A stretch of DNA of 64,000 nt. Origin: Neobacillus sp. PS3-12 (GTDB lineage Bacteria > Bacillota > Bacilli > Bacillales > Cytobacillaceae). The notes under the pieces are model-generated. The model saw only the letters and a program-made list of their open reading frames with translations, was not told the DNA's origin and did not search any database. The DNA lies in the NCBI RefSeq assembly GCF_030915385.1, contig NZ_CP133268.1, forward strand, positions 4,438,001 to 4,502,000, given 5' to 3'. Positions 40,551 through 48,968 of this stretch are shown piece after piece. The translations under genes and the position numbers were made by a program. The stretch's first letter is position 1. The number at the start of each line of letters is the position of its first letter.

Positions 40551-42476
40551 ATGGGAAAAATCATCCAGCTTGATGATGCATTGTCCAACAAAATCGCAGC
40601 AGGTGAAGTGGTCGAGCGTCCTGCATCGGTTGTAAAAGAACTGGTCGAAAATGCGATTGATGCTGGCAGTACCGTCATTGAAATTGAGGTAGAAGAAGCG
40701 GGGCTTTCAAAAATCCGCATCACCGATAACGGAGCCGGTATTGAGGAAGAGGACGTCTTAAGGGCTTTTCAGCGGCATGCGACAAGCAAGATTAAGGATG
40801 AGACCGATTTGTTCCGAATTCGGACATTGGGTTTCCGCGGTGAAGCTTTGCCGAGTATTGCCTCGGTTTCGCGCTTGGAAATGAAAACCTCGACAGGTGA
40901 AGGGGCGGGGAACAGAGTCCTCATCGAGGGCGGGAAAGTCGTTGAATTTGAAAAAGCTTCAAGCAGAAGAGGGACCGATATTACCGTTACTGATTTATTT
41001 TTCAACACGCCTGCACGGTTAAAATATATGAAAACGATCCATACGGAGCTTGGAAATATCACAGATGTTGTTAACCGATTGGCACTTTCCCATCCTGAGG
41101 TGGCGTTTCGCTTAATTCATAATGAGCGGAAGCTACTGCAAACAAATGGAAATGGCGATGTCCGTCAGGTGCTGGCGTCGATTTATGGATTAGCCACTGC
41201 CAAGCAACTGGTTCCGATTTCTGCCGAGTCGCTTGATTACAAAATAAGCGGATATGCTTCGATGCCCGAAGTAACCCGGGCATCAAGGAACTATATTTCT
41301 ACTATGATTAACGGCAGATTTATTAAAAATTACCAGCTAGTTCGGGCTATACAGGAAGGCTATCATACCTTGCTCCCGATTGGTCGATTTCCGCTTGTAT
41401 TGCTGAGAATTGTGATGGACCCGATTCTCGTAGATGTCAATGTTCATCCATCCAAAATGGAAGTACGGATCAGTAAAGAAGCCGAACTAGATCAGCTGGT
41501 AGCAGCTGCGATAAAAAATGCTTTTAAAACCAAGCAACTCATTCCTACTGGATTTACACCAGTGAAAAAGGAACAGCCTAAATCGGAACAAACGGAACTT
41601 ATTTTGGATAATGACCCATCATCCTTTGTACCACCAATTCCAGTGATTCCGAAAAAAGATGCGGTATGGGAGGCTCCAGTTTTTCCAGAAAGCAATCAGG
41701 ACTGGGAGGCACCGATTTTTCCAGAAAGCAGACAGGACTGGGAGCCGCCAAGCTTTCCGAAAAACATTCAGGAGTGGCAGCCACCATTGGAAACAAAGGC
41801 CGAAACCACTTCGGAACCGTGGGTTTTTGAGGACTTTGAACAAGAATCAGTGTCAGAGGATGTAGATAAAAGTGCAGCCGCCCAGACGGAAAGCAGGGTA
41901 CCGCCACTCTATCCCATCGGGCAAATGCACGGAACCTATATTTTTGCGCAGAATGAAAAAGGTTTGTATATTATTGACCAGCATGCTGCACAGGAACGGT
42001 TAAAATATGAGTATTTTCGTGAAAAGGTTGGGCGGGTTGAAAGTGAGCTTCAAGAATTATTAATGCCATTAACATTGGAGTATTCAACCGACGAATATTT
42101 GAAAATCATCGAATATAAGGACGAGCTTGAAAAAGTGGGTGTCTTTTTAGAGGAATTTGGCCATAACAGCTTTATCGTTCGCGCTCATCCGCAATGGCTT
42201 CCAAAAGGGGAAGAAAAGGAAACGATTGAGGAAATGATTGAACAGCTGTTGTCGATGAAGAAGGTTGATATTAAAAAGTTGCGTGAAGAAGCAGCAATCA
42301 TGATGAGCTGCAAAGGCTCGATCAAGGCCAATCGCCATTTACGCAACGACGAAATCCAAACCTTGCTCAACGATTTGCGAAAGGCATCCGATCCATTTAC
42401 ATGTCCACATGGAAGGCCGATTATCATTCATTATTCCACCTATGATATGGAGAAAATGTTCAAGCGGGTAATGTAA
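40551..42476 (+). CDS. mutL: DNA mismatch repair protein MutL
   Basis: ATG after AGGGGGTGTAAACG. 641 residues: GHKL ATPase domain (IAAGEVVERPASVVKELVEN, DNGAGI, TRSKI-like ATSKIKDE, GFRGEALPSI), transducer domain, then a Pro/Trp-rich linker and the C-terminal endonuclease domain with DQHAAQERLKYE, the metal-binding motif of MutLs with nicking activity, plus ACHG-like CKGSIKA and FTCPHGRP. Three 12-residue tandem units of the type WEAPxFPESxQD (DNA 41667-41774) sit in the linker. Acts with MutS in strand discrimination and incision. Strong terminator downstream. Confidence 0.97.
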   Translation: MGKIIQLDDALSNKIAAGEVVERPASVVKELVENAIDAGSTVIEIEVEEAGLSKIRITDNGAGIEEEDVLRAFQRHATSKIKDETDLFRIRTLGFRGEALPSIASVSRLEMKTSTGEGAGNRVLIEGGKVVEFEKASSRRGTDITVTDLFFNTPARLKYMKTIHTELGNITDVVNRLALSHPEVAFRLIHNERKLLQTNGNGDVRQVLASIYGLATAKQLVPISAESLDYKISGYASMPEVTRASRNYISTMINGRFIKNYQLVRAIQEGYHTLLPIGRFPLVLLRIVMDPILVDVNVHPSKMEVRISKEAELDQLVAAAIKNAFKTKQLIPTGFTPVKKEQPKSEQTELILDNDPSSFVPPIPVIPKKDAVWEAPVFPESNQDWEAPIFPESRQDWEPPSFPKNIQEWQPPLETKAETTSEPWVFEDFEQESVSEDVDKSAAAQTESRVPPLYPIGQMHGTYIFAQNEKGLYIIDQHAAQERLKYEYFREKVGRVESELQELLMPLTLEYSTDEYLKIIEYKDELEKVGVFLEEFGHNSFIVRAHPQWLPKGEEKETIEEMIEQLLSMKKVDIKKLREEAAIMMSCKGSIKANRHLRNDEIQTLLNDLRKASDPFTCPHGRPIIIHYSTYDMEKMFKRVM

Positions 42477-42506
42477 TCTTGCAAACAAATGTATAGAAGA
42501 GAATAA

Positions 42507-42551
42507 AAAATGACCATCAATTGTGCATATCAATTTGATGGTCATTTTTTT
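42507..42551 (+). terminator. Terminator of mutS-mutL
   Basis: TGACCATCAA / TTGATGGTCA perfect 10-bp stem, then TTTTTTT. Confidence 0.88.
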
Positions 42552-42689
42552 CGTATTTGCGGGCCAAGTTGTACGAGCTGAAATTGGGGAGCGTATTAAA
42601 CGGTTTGCCGAAACAGGGGGGGGAAATGGATTGGATCAGCCAATTTGATTAAAATAATAATGTGATAAAACGAACTGGAGGGGATAACC

Positions 42690-42968
42690 ATGAAAATCAC
42701 GGACGAAGCTCGTGAAGAAATTAAGTCCATGTTCAAAGAGAATAATGCCGACAGCATTCGTATCTTTTTTGATGGCTTTGGCTGAGGACAGCCAAGAATT
42801 GGACTGGCTCTGGATGAGCCGCAAGCAGACGATATTATCGTCAATATCAATGATATAAATGTAGCGATTGACCCTAGGATTAAACCAAACACACAAGACC
42901 TGATTCTTGATCGAAGTGGAAATGGAAAAGGGATTTCATTGATAGGGGACACGGGAAACTGCTGCTAG
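42690..42968 (+). CDS. HesB/IscA-like protein with in-frame TGA (candidate selenoprotein)
   Basis: ATG 42690 follows TGGAGGGGATAACC. The frame reads KITDEAREEIKSMFKENNAD, SIRIFFDGFG, then TGA (codon 32, 42783-42785), then GQPRIGLALDEPQADDIIVN, INVAIDPRIKPNTQDLILD and ends TGNCC before TAG (42966). This is a complete HesB-like/YneR-type protein of 92 residues, in which relatives have Cys at the TGA position (GFGCG). HesB-like proteins are a reported bacterial selenoprotein family, so TGA may encode Sec. The hairpin at 42806-42820 fits a bacterial SECIS. The alternative is a Cys-to-stop mutation (TGC/TGT to TGA). Strong terminator 10 bp downstream. Confidence 0.7.
42806..42820 (+). promoter_or_regulatory. 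Candidate bacterial SECIS hairpin
   Basis: GGCTC-TGGAT-GAGCC: a 5-bp stem with a 5-nt loop carrying G at its second position. The loop starts 25 nt after the TGA, within the distance normally seen for bSECIS elements. A competing smaller stem, AGCCA/TGGCT (42790-42810 region), overlaps it. Confidence 0.45.
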
Positions 42969-42977
42969 CGCATGAAA

Positions 42978-43008
42978 AAAGGTCTGACTGTTTTGTCAGA
43001 CCTTTTTT
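42978..43008 (+). terminator. Terminator of the HesB-like gene
   Basis: AAAGGTCTGAC-TGTTTT-GTCAGACC followed by TTTTTT. Confidence 0.9.
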
Positions 43009-43036
43009 CAAAATGTCGATAAACCATGACCATAGG

Positions 43037-43183
43037 CTTCGGACACAACGACGGTAATTTTGCTTCTCTGAGTCCGAAGATGCCTTGACTTCGGACATGA
43101 CTGAGACAATTTTACTTTCCTCTGTCCAAAGATGCCCTAGCATCGGACACAACAGCGGTAATTTTGCCTTCTTGTGTCCGAAG
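43037..43183. repeat. Tandem hairpin array, 3 units, 52-bp period
   Basis: Units start at 43037, 43089 and 43141. Each begins CTTCGGAC (or CATCGGAC) and ends GTCCGAAG (GTCCAAAG in the middle unit), i.e. an inverted repeat around a less conserved core with AATTTT. Lies between two convergent genes. Confidence 0.85.
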
Positions 43184-43239
43184 ATGAGATCACAAACTTA
43201 TAGCAGCCAAAGAGCTGCAAAATTGCAGCTCGAAAAAAC

Positions 43240-44247
43240 TTATTTTATCGCAGCAGGAATCTTATGGATAAATTGGAGTGCTTGGCCCGTACCGATAGCA
43301 ACTGCTTCCAAGGGACTTGGAGCTAGATGCACAGGAACAATAATTTCTGAACTCAACCATTCCTCCATCCCGTTGAGTAAGGAGCCGCCGCCAGTTAAAA
43401 TAACGCCGCGGTCCACGATGTCTCCACTTAATTCGGCAGGACAATCTTCAAGAGTAGCCCGAATCGCTTCAAGAACTTGGGCAAGACACTCTTTCATCGC
43501 TTTATTCACTTCACGGGAAGATAGACTAATCGTTTTTGGAAGGCCAGTAACGAGGTCACGGCCGCGAATATCCATCATAACCTCTTCATGATTTTCAACA
43601 GCATTCCCAATTTCCATTTTGATATTTTCCGCTGTACGTTCTCCGATTAACACATTATATTCTTTACGGACATGTTGAATGATTTCTTCATCGAGCTTGT
43701 CCCCGCCAACACGAATCGAATGACAAGCAACAATTCCGCCAAAGGAAATAATGGCCACTTCCGTCGTACCGCCGCCAATGTCCACAACCACATTTGCCAC
43801 TGGTTCATCAACTGGCAGCCCTGCACCAATTGCAGCAGCAACAGGCTCTTCAATTATGGTTACTTTTTTGGCCCCTGCATTTCGAACTGCGTCTTGGATC
43901 GCTCTTCGTTCCACACTTGTGGAGCCGGATGGTGCACAAACAACGACACTTGGCTTGCGAAGCGAAAACCCTACTATTTTAGCAGCCTTGTTCATAACAT
44001 GTTTTAACATTTCCGTTGTCACACTAAAATCAGCAATAACACCGTCTTTTAATGGACGAATCGCCACAATTTTACCTGGAGTTTTTCCAATCATTTCTTT
44101 TGCTTCATGTCCGACGGCTAAGACGTTTTTTGTTACAGTATCAATCGCCACAACGGACGGTTCATTTAATGCGATTCCTTTTGTTTTGCTATATACAAGA
44201 ATATTTGCAGTTCCTAAGTCTATTCCAATCTCTGATGTAGATAACAT
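43240..44247 (-). CDS. mreBH: Rod-shape protein MreBH (actin-like)
   Basis: ATG 44247 (MLSTSEIGIDLGTANILVYS) has AAGGTG six bases upstream; a GTG nine bases earlier is part of that site. 335 residues, the length of B. subtilis MreBH, with the actin-fold signatures GIDLGTANILVYSK (phosphate 1), DIGGGTTEVAIISFGGIV (phosphate 2), LIGERTAENIKMEIG and RGVILTGGGSLLNGM. MreB paralogs form membrane filaments that organise lateral wall synthesis and recruit lytic enzymes such as LytE. Convergent with the HesB-like gene, divergent from miaA. Confidence 0.93.
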   Translation of the reverse strand: MLSTSEIGIDLGTANILVYSKTKGIALNEPSVVAIDTVTKNVLAVGHEAKEMIGKTPGKIVAIRPLKDGVIADFSVTTEMLKHVMNKAAKIVGFSLRKPSVVVCAPSGSTSVERRAIQDAVRNAGAKKVTIIEEPVAAAIGAGLPVDEPVANVVVDIGGGTTEVAIISFGGIVACHSIRVGGDKLDEEIIQHVRKEYNVLIGERTAENIKMEIGNAVENHEEVMMDIRGRDLVTGLPKTISLSSREVNKAMKECLAQVLEAIRATLEDCPAELSGDIVDRGVILTGGGSLLNGMEEWLSSEIIVPVHLAPSPLEAVAIGTGQALQFIHKIPAAIK

Positions 44248-44469
44248 GCTTTTCACCTTTTTCTATAGTTTCATACAGTATAAGTTTAGTAGAAGACGAA
44301 CGATAATTGGGGGTTAAGCGGGAATGTAAAGGAAACGTCAATTTTGTAACCTTTACTTAAAAAATGTCGTTTAAGTGCATAGAATGTATTTTTTTTGATT
44401 ATACTTATTTGATGTTCTACTGCTTGGTTGTATGTTACGATAGGGCAGAGCCCAAAAAGAAAAGGCAGT

Positions 44470-45435
44470 GTGAAAAAATTGGATTCTAAACAAAAGGTTT
44501 TGGTTATACTTGGACCGACTGCAGTAGGAAAAACCAAGCTAAGTATCGAACTGGCAAAACGATTAAATGGTGAAATTATTAGCGGGGATTCGATGCAGAT
44601 TTATCGGGGAATGGACATTGGAACCGCCAAAATAACCGAGCAAGAAATGGAAGGGATTCCTCACTATTTGATTGATATTAAGGATCCCGATGAAAGCTTT
44701 TCAGTTGCTGAATTTCAAGAGCTTGTCCGTGCCAAAATAGCGGAGATATCCCAGCGTGGAAAGCTTCCCATGATCGTCGGAGGCACCGGACTGTATATTC
44801 AGTCTGTGATATATGATTATCAATTTTCAGAAGCTCCTGCGGACGAAATATTAAGGACACAGCTGGAGGAAAGAGCGAAGGAAATTGGATATGAAGCGCT
44901 TCACCATGAATTAACTCAAATTGATCCAAAAAGTGCAGCTCAAATCCATCCGAATAATGTCAGAAGGGTCATCAGGGCCTTAGAAATTTATTATCGGACT
45001 GGTAAAACCATGAGCCAAACACAAGAGGTTCAGCAGCCAGAGCCACTATACGAAACAGCACTTGTTGGCTTAACAATGGATCGCGAAAAACTATATGAAC
45101 GGATTAATCTCCGTGTGGATCTCATGGTTGAACAAGGGTTAATGAAGGAAGTACAAGAGATTTACGATCAAGGGTTGCGTGATTGTCAATCCATTCAGGC
45201 AATTGGCTATAAGGAAATGTATGATTACCTCGATGGTCATATCAGCTTAGAGGAAGCCATTGAAAACCTGAAAAAAAATTCTCGCCATTATGCAAAAAGG
45301 CAACTTACTTGGTTTCGAAACAAAATGGATGTACAATGGTTTGATATGACGGATACTCTTGATTTGGAGAAAAAAATAATCGGAATTTCTCGTTATGTGG
45401 AAGGAAAGCTTCAATTAAAATCGAATACATATTAG
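44470..45435 (+). CDS. miaA: tRNA dimethylallyltransferase MiaA
   Basis: GTG 44470 is the best start (AAAAGGCAGT upstream; product MKKLDSKQKVLVILGPTAVG); an earlier TTG at 44428 lacks support. 321 residues. P-loop GPTAVGKTKLS, catalytic stretch ISGDSMQIYRGMDIGTAKI, then PHYLIDIKDPDESFSVAEFQ and GGTGLYIQSVIYDY, and the tRNA-binding C-terminal part with GYKEMYDYL. Transfers a dimethylallyl group to A37 of tRNAs reading UNN codons. Stop is 27 bp before hfq, the usual miaA-hfq pair. Confidence 0.96.
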   Translation: MKKLDSKQKVLVILGPTAVGKTKLSIELAKRLNGEIISGDSMQIYRGMDIGTAKITEQEMEGIPHYLIDIKDPDESFSVAEFQELVRAKIAEISQRGKLPMIVGGTGLYIQSVIYDYQFSEAPADEILRTQLEERAKEIGYEALHHELTQIDPKSAAQIHPNNVRRVIRALEIYYRTGKTMSQTQEVQQPEPLYETALVGLTMDREKLYERINLRVDLMVEQGLMKEVQEIYDQGLRDCQSIQAIGYKEMYDYLDGHISLEEAIENLKKNSRHYAKRQLTWFRNKMDVQWFDMTDTLDLEKKIIGISRYVEGKLQLKSNTY

Positions 45436-45462
45436 TAGAGATTAAAGAGGAGGATTTACACA

Positions 45463-45693
45463 ATGAAAACTGCTATTAACATTCAAGATCAATTTTTAAA
45501 CCAATTGCGCAAGGATGGCACAAACGTTACCGTATTTTTACTAAACGGATTTCAAATAAGAGGTCAAATTAAAGGATTTGATAACTTTACGGTGCTTTTT
45601 GAATCAGAAGGAAAACAGCAGCTTGTTTTTAAACATGCGATTTCTACATTCGCTCCGCAAAAAAATGTTCATCTGGATCTTGACCCGCAATAA
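45463..45693 (+). CDS. hfq: RNA chaperone Hfq
   Basis: 76 residues starting from an ATG behind AGAGGAGGATTT. Sm1 (VTVFLLNGFQIRGQIKGFDN FTVLF region) and Sm2 (VFKHAIST) motifs are present, with the N-terminal QDQFLNQLRKD helix for the proximal face. Forms hexamers that bind small RNAs and A-rich messages. The C-terminal tail is short, as in other Firmicutes. Own terminator follows. Confidence 0.97.
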   Translation: MKTAINIQDQFLNQLRKDGTNVTVFLLNGFQIRGQIKGFDNFTVLFESEGKQQLVFKHAISTFAPQKNVHLDLDPQ

Positions 45694-45707
45694 TTGAAAT
45701 ACCAGCG

Positions 45708-45735
45708 CTGAGCCCATTCCCACGGGCTCTTTTTC
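45708..45735 (+). terminator. Terminator of miaA-hfq
   Basis: GAGCCC-ATTCCCAC-GGGCTC followed by TTTTTC. Confidence 0.85.
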
Positions 45736-45923
45736 ATTTCCCCAATTTTAATACTAATACTATTGATTTCCACTGAATACACATAGTATGAAGGAAACTC
45801 CCTTGGTAAGTGTACAATCCTATCCGTGCGATAAGGATGATATCCTTTTTTTAGAAAAGATAAATCTGATATAAAAAAAGCTCACAAGCGTAGATTGTTT
45901 GCGAAAAATGCGAGGTGAAGGCT

Positions 45924-46868
45924 TTGGATCAACCGATTCGAATGAAAAGTAATGGTCAAATCAGTATATCCCTCAACTCTCAACGAAGAGTGCTGCCAAA
46001 AGAGTTGCCGGATTTCCAAGTTGTTCCAAAGGATATTCCCCCAGAGCATTCAGCCTTAAAGGAAATTGAAGAAGAGCTCGGGGCATTGGTTGGCATGCAT
46101 GAAATGAAACGGATGATTAAGGAAATTTATGCATGGATTTATGTTAATAAAAAACGGGAAGAAATAGGATTAAAAGCCGGAAAGCAAGCGTTGCATATGA
46201 TGTTTAAAGGCAATCCCGGCACTGGGAAAACGACAGTGGCACGTTTAATTGGTAGGCTTTTTCAAAAAATGAATGTTCTCTCAAAGGGGCATTTGATTGA
46301 GGCAGAACGCGCTGACCTTGTTGGGGAATATATCGGTCATACTGCGCAAAAAACAAGGGATTTGGTTAAAAGGGCACAGGGCGGCATTTTGTTTATTGAT
46401 GAGGCCTATTCATTGGGGAGGGGCGGAGAAAAGGATTTCGGTAAGGAAGCGATTGATACCCTCGTTAAACATATGGAAGATAAACAGCATGAGTTTATTT
46501 TAATCCTTGCCGGTTATTCACGCGAAATGGATTATTTTCTAACCTTAAATCCTGGATTACATTCGCGTTTTCCGCTTGTTATTGATTTTCCTGATTATGA
46601 TATTGATCAATTAATGGAAATCTCAGATAGGATGCTGAAGGAACGGGAATATACCCTTAGTCATGAAGCAGAGAAAAAACTGAGAGATCATTTAATCTGG
46701 GTCAAAGCGATCCTCAATCCAAATAGTTTTTCAAATGGACGATATGTCCGTAATGTAATCGAAAAATCGATTCGTGCCCAAGCGATGCGAATTTTGATGC
46801 AAAATCATTTTGACAAACATGAACTAATGACACTGAGAAGCAATGATTTAGTTTTTGAGGAAGACTAA
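45924..46868 (+). CDS. spoVK: Stage V sporulation protein K (AAA+ ATPase)
   Basis: TTG 45924, six bases after GAGGTG, is preferred over GTG 45915, which overlaps that ribosome binding site. 314 residues. A non-conserved N-terminus, then LVGMHEMKRMIKEIYAWIYV, Walker A GNPGTGKTTVARLIG, the pore region ADLVGEYIGHTAQKTRDLVK, Walker B GILFIDEAYSL, sensor-1 ILILAGYSREMD, and Arg finger HSRFPL. CbxX/CfqX-type AAA+ domain. Needed for spore maturation in B. subtilis. Its presence marks the host as a spore former. Confidence 0.95.
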   Translation: MDQPIRMKSNGQISISLNSQRRVLPKELPDFQVVPKDIPPEHSALKEIEEELGALVGMHEMKRMIKEIYAWIYVNKKREEIGLKAGKQALHMMFKGNPGTGKTTVARLIGRLFQKMNVLSKGHLIEAERADLVGEYIGHTAQKTRDLVKRAQGGILFIDEAYSLGRGGEKDFGKEAIDTLVKHMEDKQHEFILILAGYSREMDYFLTLNPGLHSRFPLVIDFPDYDIDQLMEISDRMLKEREYTLSHEAEKKLRDHLIWVKAILNPNSFSNGRYVRNVIEKSIRAQAMRILMQNHFDKHELMTLRSNDLVFEED

Positions 46869-46895
46869 AAAAAGAGCCGATTCGGCTCTTTTTTG
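46867..46895. terminator. Bidirectional terminator between spoVK and the TRIC-type gene
   Basis: AAAAAGAGCCGA-TT-CGGCTCTTTTTT: symmetrical stem with A-run and T-run, serving two convergent genes. Confidence 0.9.
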
Positions 46896-46896
46896 G

Positions 46897-47523
46897 CTAA
46901 TAACCATTTCCCTGCGTATAATTACCTTTTAGTCGTATGATCGGAAGTTTCCAGTCATACGTATAGGAAAGGACACGCATAATGGTGATCACGATAAATA
47001 ATATATATAGTTCCAACGGTGATGTCGCGATCTTTAAACCGATAATCAGACCGGATAAAATGGTCCAGACGGCATAAATTTCCGACCGAAGAACACCCGG
47101 TTTTCTGCCTGCTAATAAATCGCGTATAATGCCTCCGCCAATACCGGTTAATACGGCGGCAACAATAACAGCACTTAATGGATGACCCATTTTGACCGCA
47201 TATAAGGCTCCTTGGATGGCAAAAGCAGAAAGCCCAATCGCATCACACAAGTTGCCCCATTTATCCCAATGTTTCAGGAGATTTTTTGGAAAAAGAAGAG
47301 CAGCAGTCATGGCGATTAAAGCAATTTCAAAAAATAATCCTTGATTCCAGAGTGTGGACACCGGTACCCCAATCAAAAGGTTTCTAATTGCTCCGCCGCC
47401 AAATGCTGTGACGATTCCTAAAAAATAAACGCCTAAAATATCATATTCTTCTTCCATGGCCACAATTGCACCACTTACGGCAAAGGCAATCGTGCCAATC
47501 ATACTCAATACTTCCCAGGTCAT
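46897..47523 (-). CDS. TRIC-type cation channel family membrane protein (UPF0126)
   Basis: 208 residues, seven hydrophobic helices arranged as two similar halves plus one. Each half carries the glycine-rich turn GGGAIRNLLIG (first) and GIGGGIIRDLLAG (second), the hallmark of YvgT/YadS/TRIC channel proteins. These form homotrimeric potassium or cation channels; the physiological role in Bacillus is unclear. ATG with ACTTGGGGGAACG upstream. Convergent with spoVK. Confidence 0.88.
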   Translation of the reverse strand: MTWEVLSMIGTIAFAVSGAIVAMEEEYDILGVYFLGIVTAFGGGAIRNLLIGVPVSTLWNQGLFFEIALIAMTAALLFPKNLLKHWDKWGNLCDAIGLSAFAIQGALYAVKMGHPLSAVIVAAVLTGIGGGIIRDLLAGRKPGVLRSEIYAVWTILSGLIIGLKIATSPLELYILFIVITIMRVLSYTYDWKLPIIRLKGNYTQGNGY

Positions 47524-47695
47524 TCCATCGTTCCCCCAAGTAAATAAGCCTATGTTATAAGGACAACTTATTTTATCATGTTTATCACATAATGTTCACA
47601 ACTTTTTGTAATTATTTATCGAATTGGGGAAAATTAGAGTATCTTTGATTTTTTTGATATGATGTACATGAAAAAAATAGAAAGAAGGTTCTGGT

Positions 47696-48955
47696 TTGGA
47701 ACAAAAGAAGGAATTAGAAAAAGCGATCCTTGTCGGGTGTCAAACTATCCAATTAGATGATACGCGTTTTCAATATTCAATGGAAGAGCTGGCGTCATTA
47801 ACGAAAACAGCTCAAGGCGAAGTGCTGCTGACCGTTTCACAAAAGCGTGACCGAATCCACAATGCTACCTACATTGGCAGCGGGAAGGTGGAAGAAGTCA
47901 GAGTCCTTATTGAAGAGCTGGAAGCCGACTTGGTTATTTTTAATGATGAGCTATCACCAAGTCAAAAACGAAATCTGGCCAGGGACCTAAACGCGAGAAT
48001 TATTGATCGGACTCAGTTGATATTGGATATTTTTGCTCAAAGAGCCCGTTCAAAAGAAGGAAAGCTGCAGGTTGAACTGGCGCAGCTTCAATACATACTG
48101 CCTCGTCTTGCAGGACAAGGTACTGCATTATCAAGGCTCGGAGCGGGAATTGGAACAAGAGGCCCTGGGGAAACAAAGCTGGAATCAGACCGCCGCCATA
48201 TCCGCCGTCGGATCGATGACATCAAAAAGCAGCTGGAAGTCATCGTTCAGCACCGTGAACGCTATCGGGAAAGACGAAAGAAAAACAAGGCAGTACAATT
48301 GGCTATTGTCGGCTATACCAATGCTGGAAAATCCACGTTATTTAATCGTTTGTCAGAGGCGGAGTCCTATGAAGAAAACCAGCTATTTGCGACTCTCGAT
48401 CCAATGACCCGGAAGCTGATTTTGCCAAGCGGGTTTGTGACCCTGATTACCGATACCGTTGGGTTTATTCAAGATCTTCCAACTGCATTGATTGCCGCAT
48501 TTCGCTCTACTTTAGAGGAGGTTAGAGAGGCCGATCTTTTGCTGCATGTGGTCGATATGTCAAACCCCGATTATTTTCAGCATGAAAAAACGGTTATTAA
48601 ACTGTTGGAAGATTTAGAGGTAAAGGAAATTCCGCAATTAACAGTATATAATAAGAGAGATTTAAAGCATCCTGATTTTGTGCCGACTGCTGACACACCA
48701 ACCATTTTTATTACCGCCTTTGAAAAAGAAGACCGACAGCTGCTTAAGAAAAAAATGGAGGATGTCTTGATTAACCTGATGGTTCCTTATCAGGTTCATA
48801 TTCCGTCCACAGAAGGAAAACTCTTGTCACAATTAAAAAATGAGACGATTTTGAGAGAACTCAGCTTTGATGAAGAAGACCAATTTTATCATTGCAAAGG
48901 ATACTCACTCCAAGATCATCAAATAACAGGACAATTGCTGAAGTATAAAGTCTAG
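47696..48955 (+). CDS. hflX: Ribosome-associated GTPase HflX
   Basis: TTG start behind AGAAAGAAGGTTC. 419 residues. N-terminal nucleotide-binding domain ending in the Gly-rich LAGQGTALSRLGAGIGTRGP and GETKLESDRR, a coiled helix (RYRERRKKNKA), then the G domain: G1 GYTNAGKSTLFN, G3 DTVGFIQDLP, G4 YNKRD. Splits or rescues stalled 70S ribosomes under stress. Followed 14 bp later by ynbB, the same order as in B. subtilis. Confidence 0.95.
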   Translation: MEQKKELEKAILVGCQTIQLDDTRFQYSMEELASLTKTAQGEVLLTVSQKRDRIHNATYIGSGKVEEVRVLIEELEADLVIFNDELSPSQKRNLARDLNARIIDRTQLILDIFAQRARSKEGKLQVELAQLQYILPRLAGQGTALSRLGAGIGTRGPGETKLESDRRHIRRRIDDIKKQLEVIVQHRERYRERRKKNKAVQLAIVGYTNAGKSTLFNRLSEAESYEENQLFATLDPMTRKLILPSGFVTLITDTVGFIQDLPTALIAAFRSTLEEVREADLLLHVVDMSNPDYFQHEKTVIKLLEDLEVKEIPQLTVYNKRDLKHPDFVPTADTPTIFITAFEKEDRQLLKKKMEDVLINLMVPYQVHIPSTEGKLLSQLKNETILRELSFDEEDQFYHCKGYSLQDHQITGQLLKYKV

Positions 48956-48968
48956 ATAGGAGCAAAAC

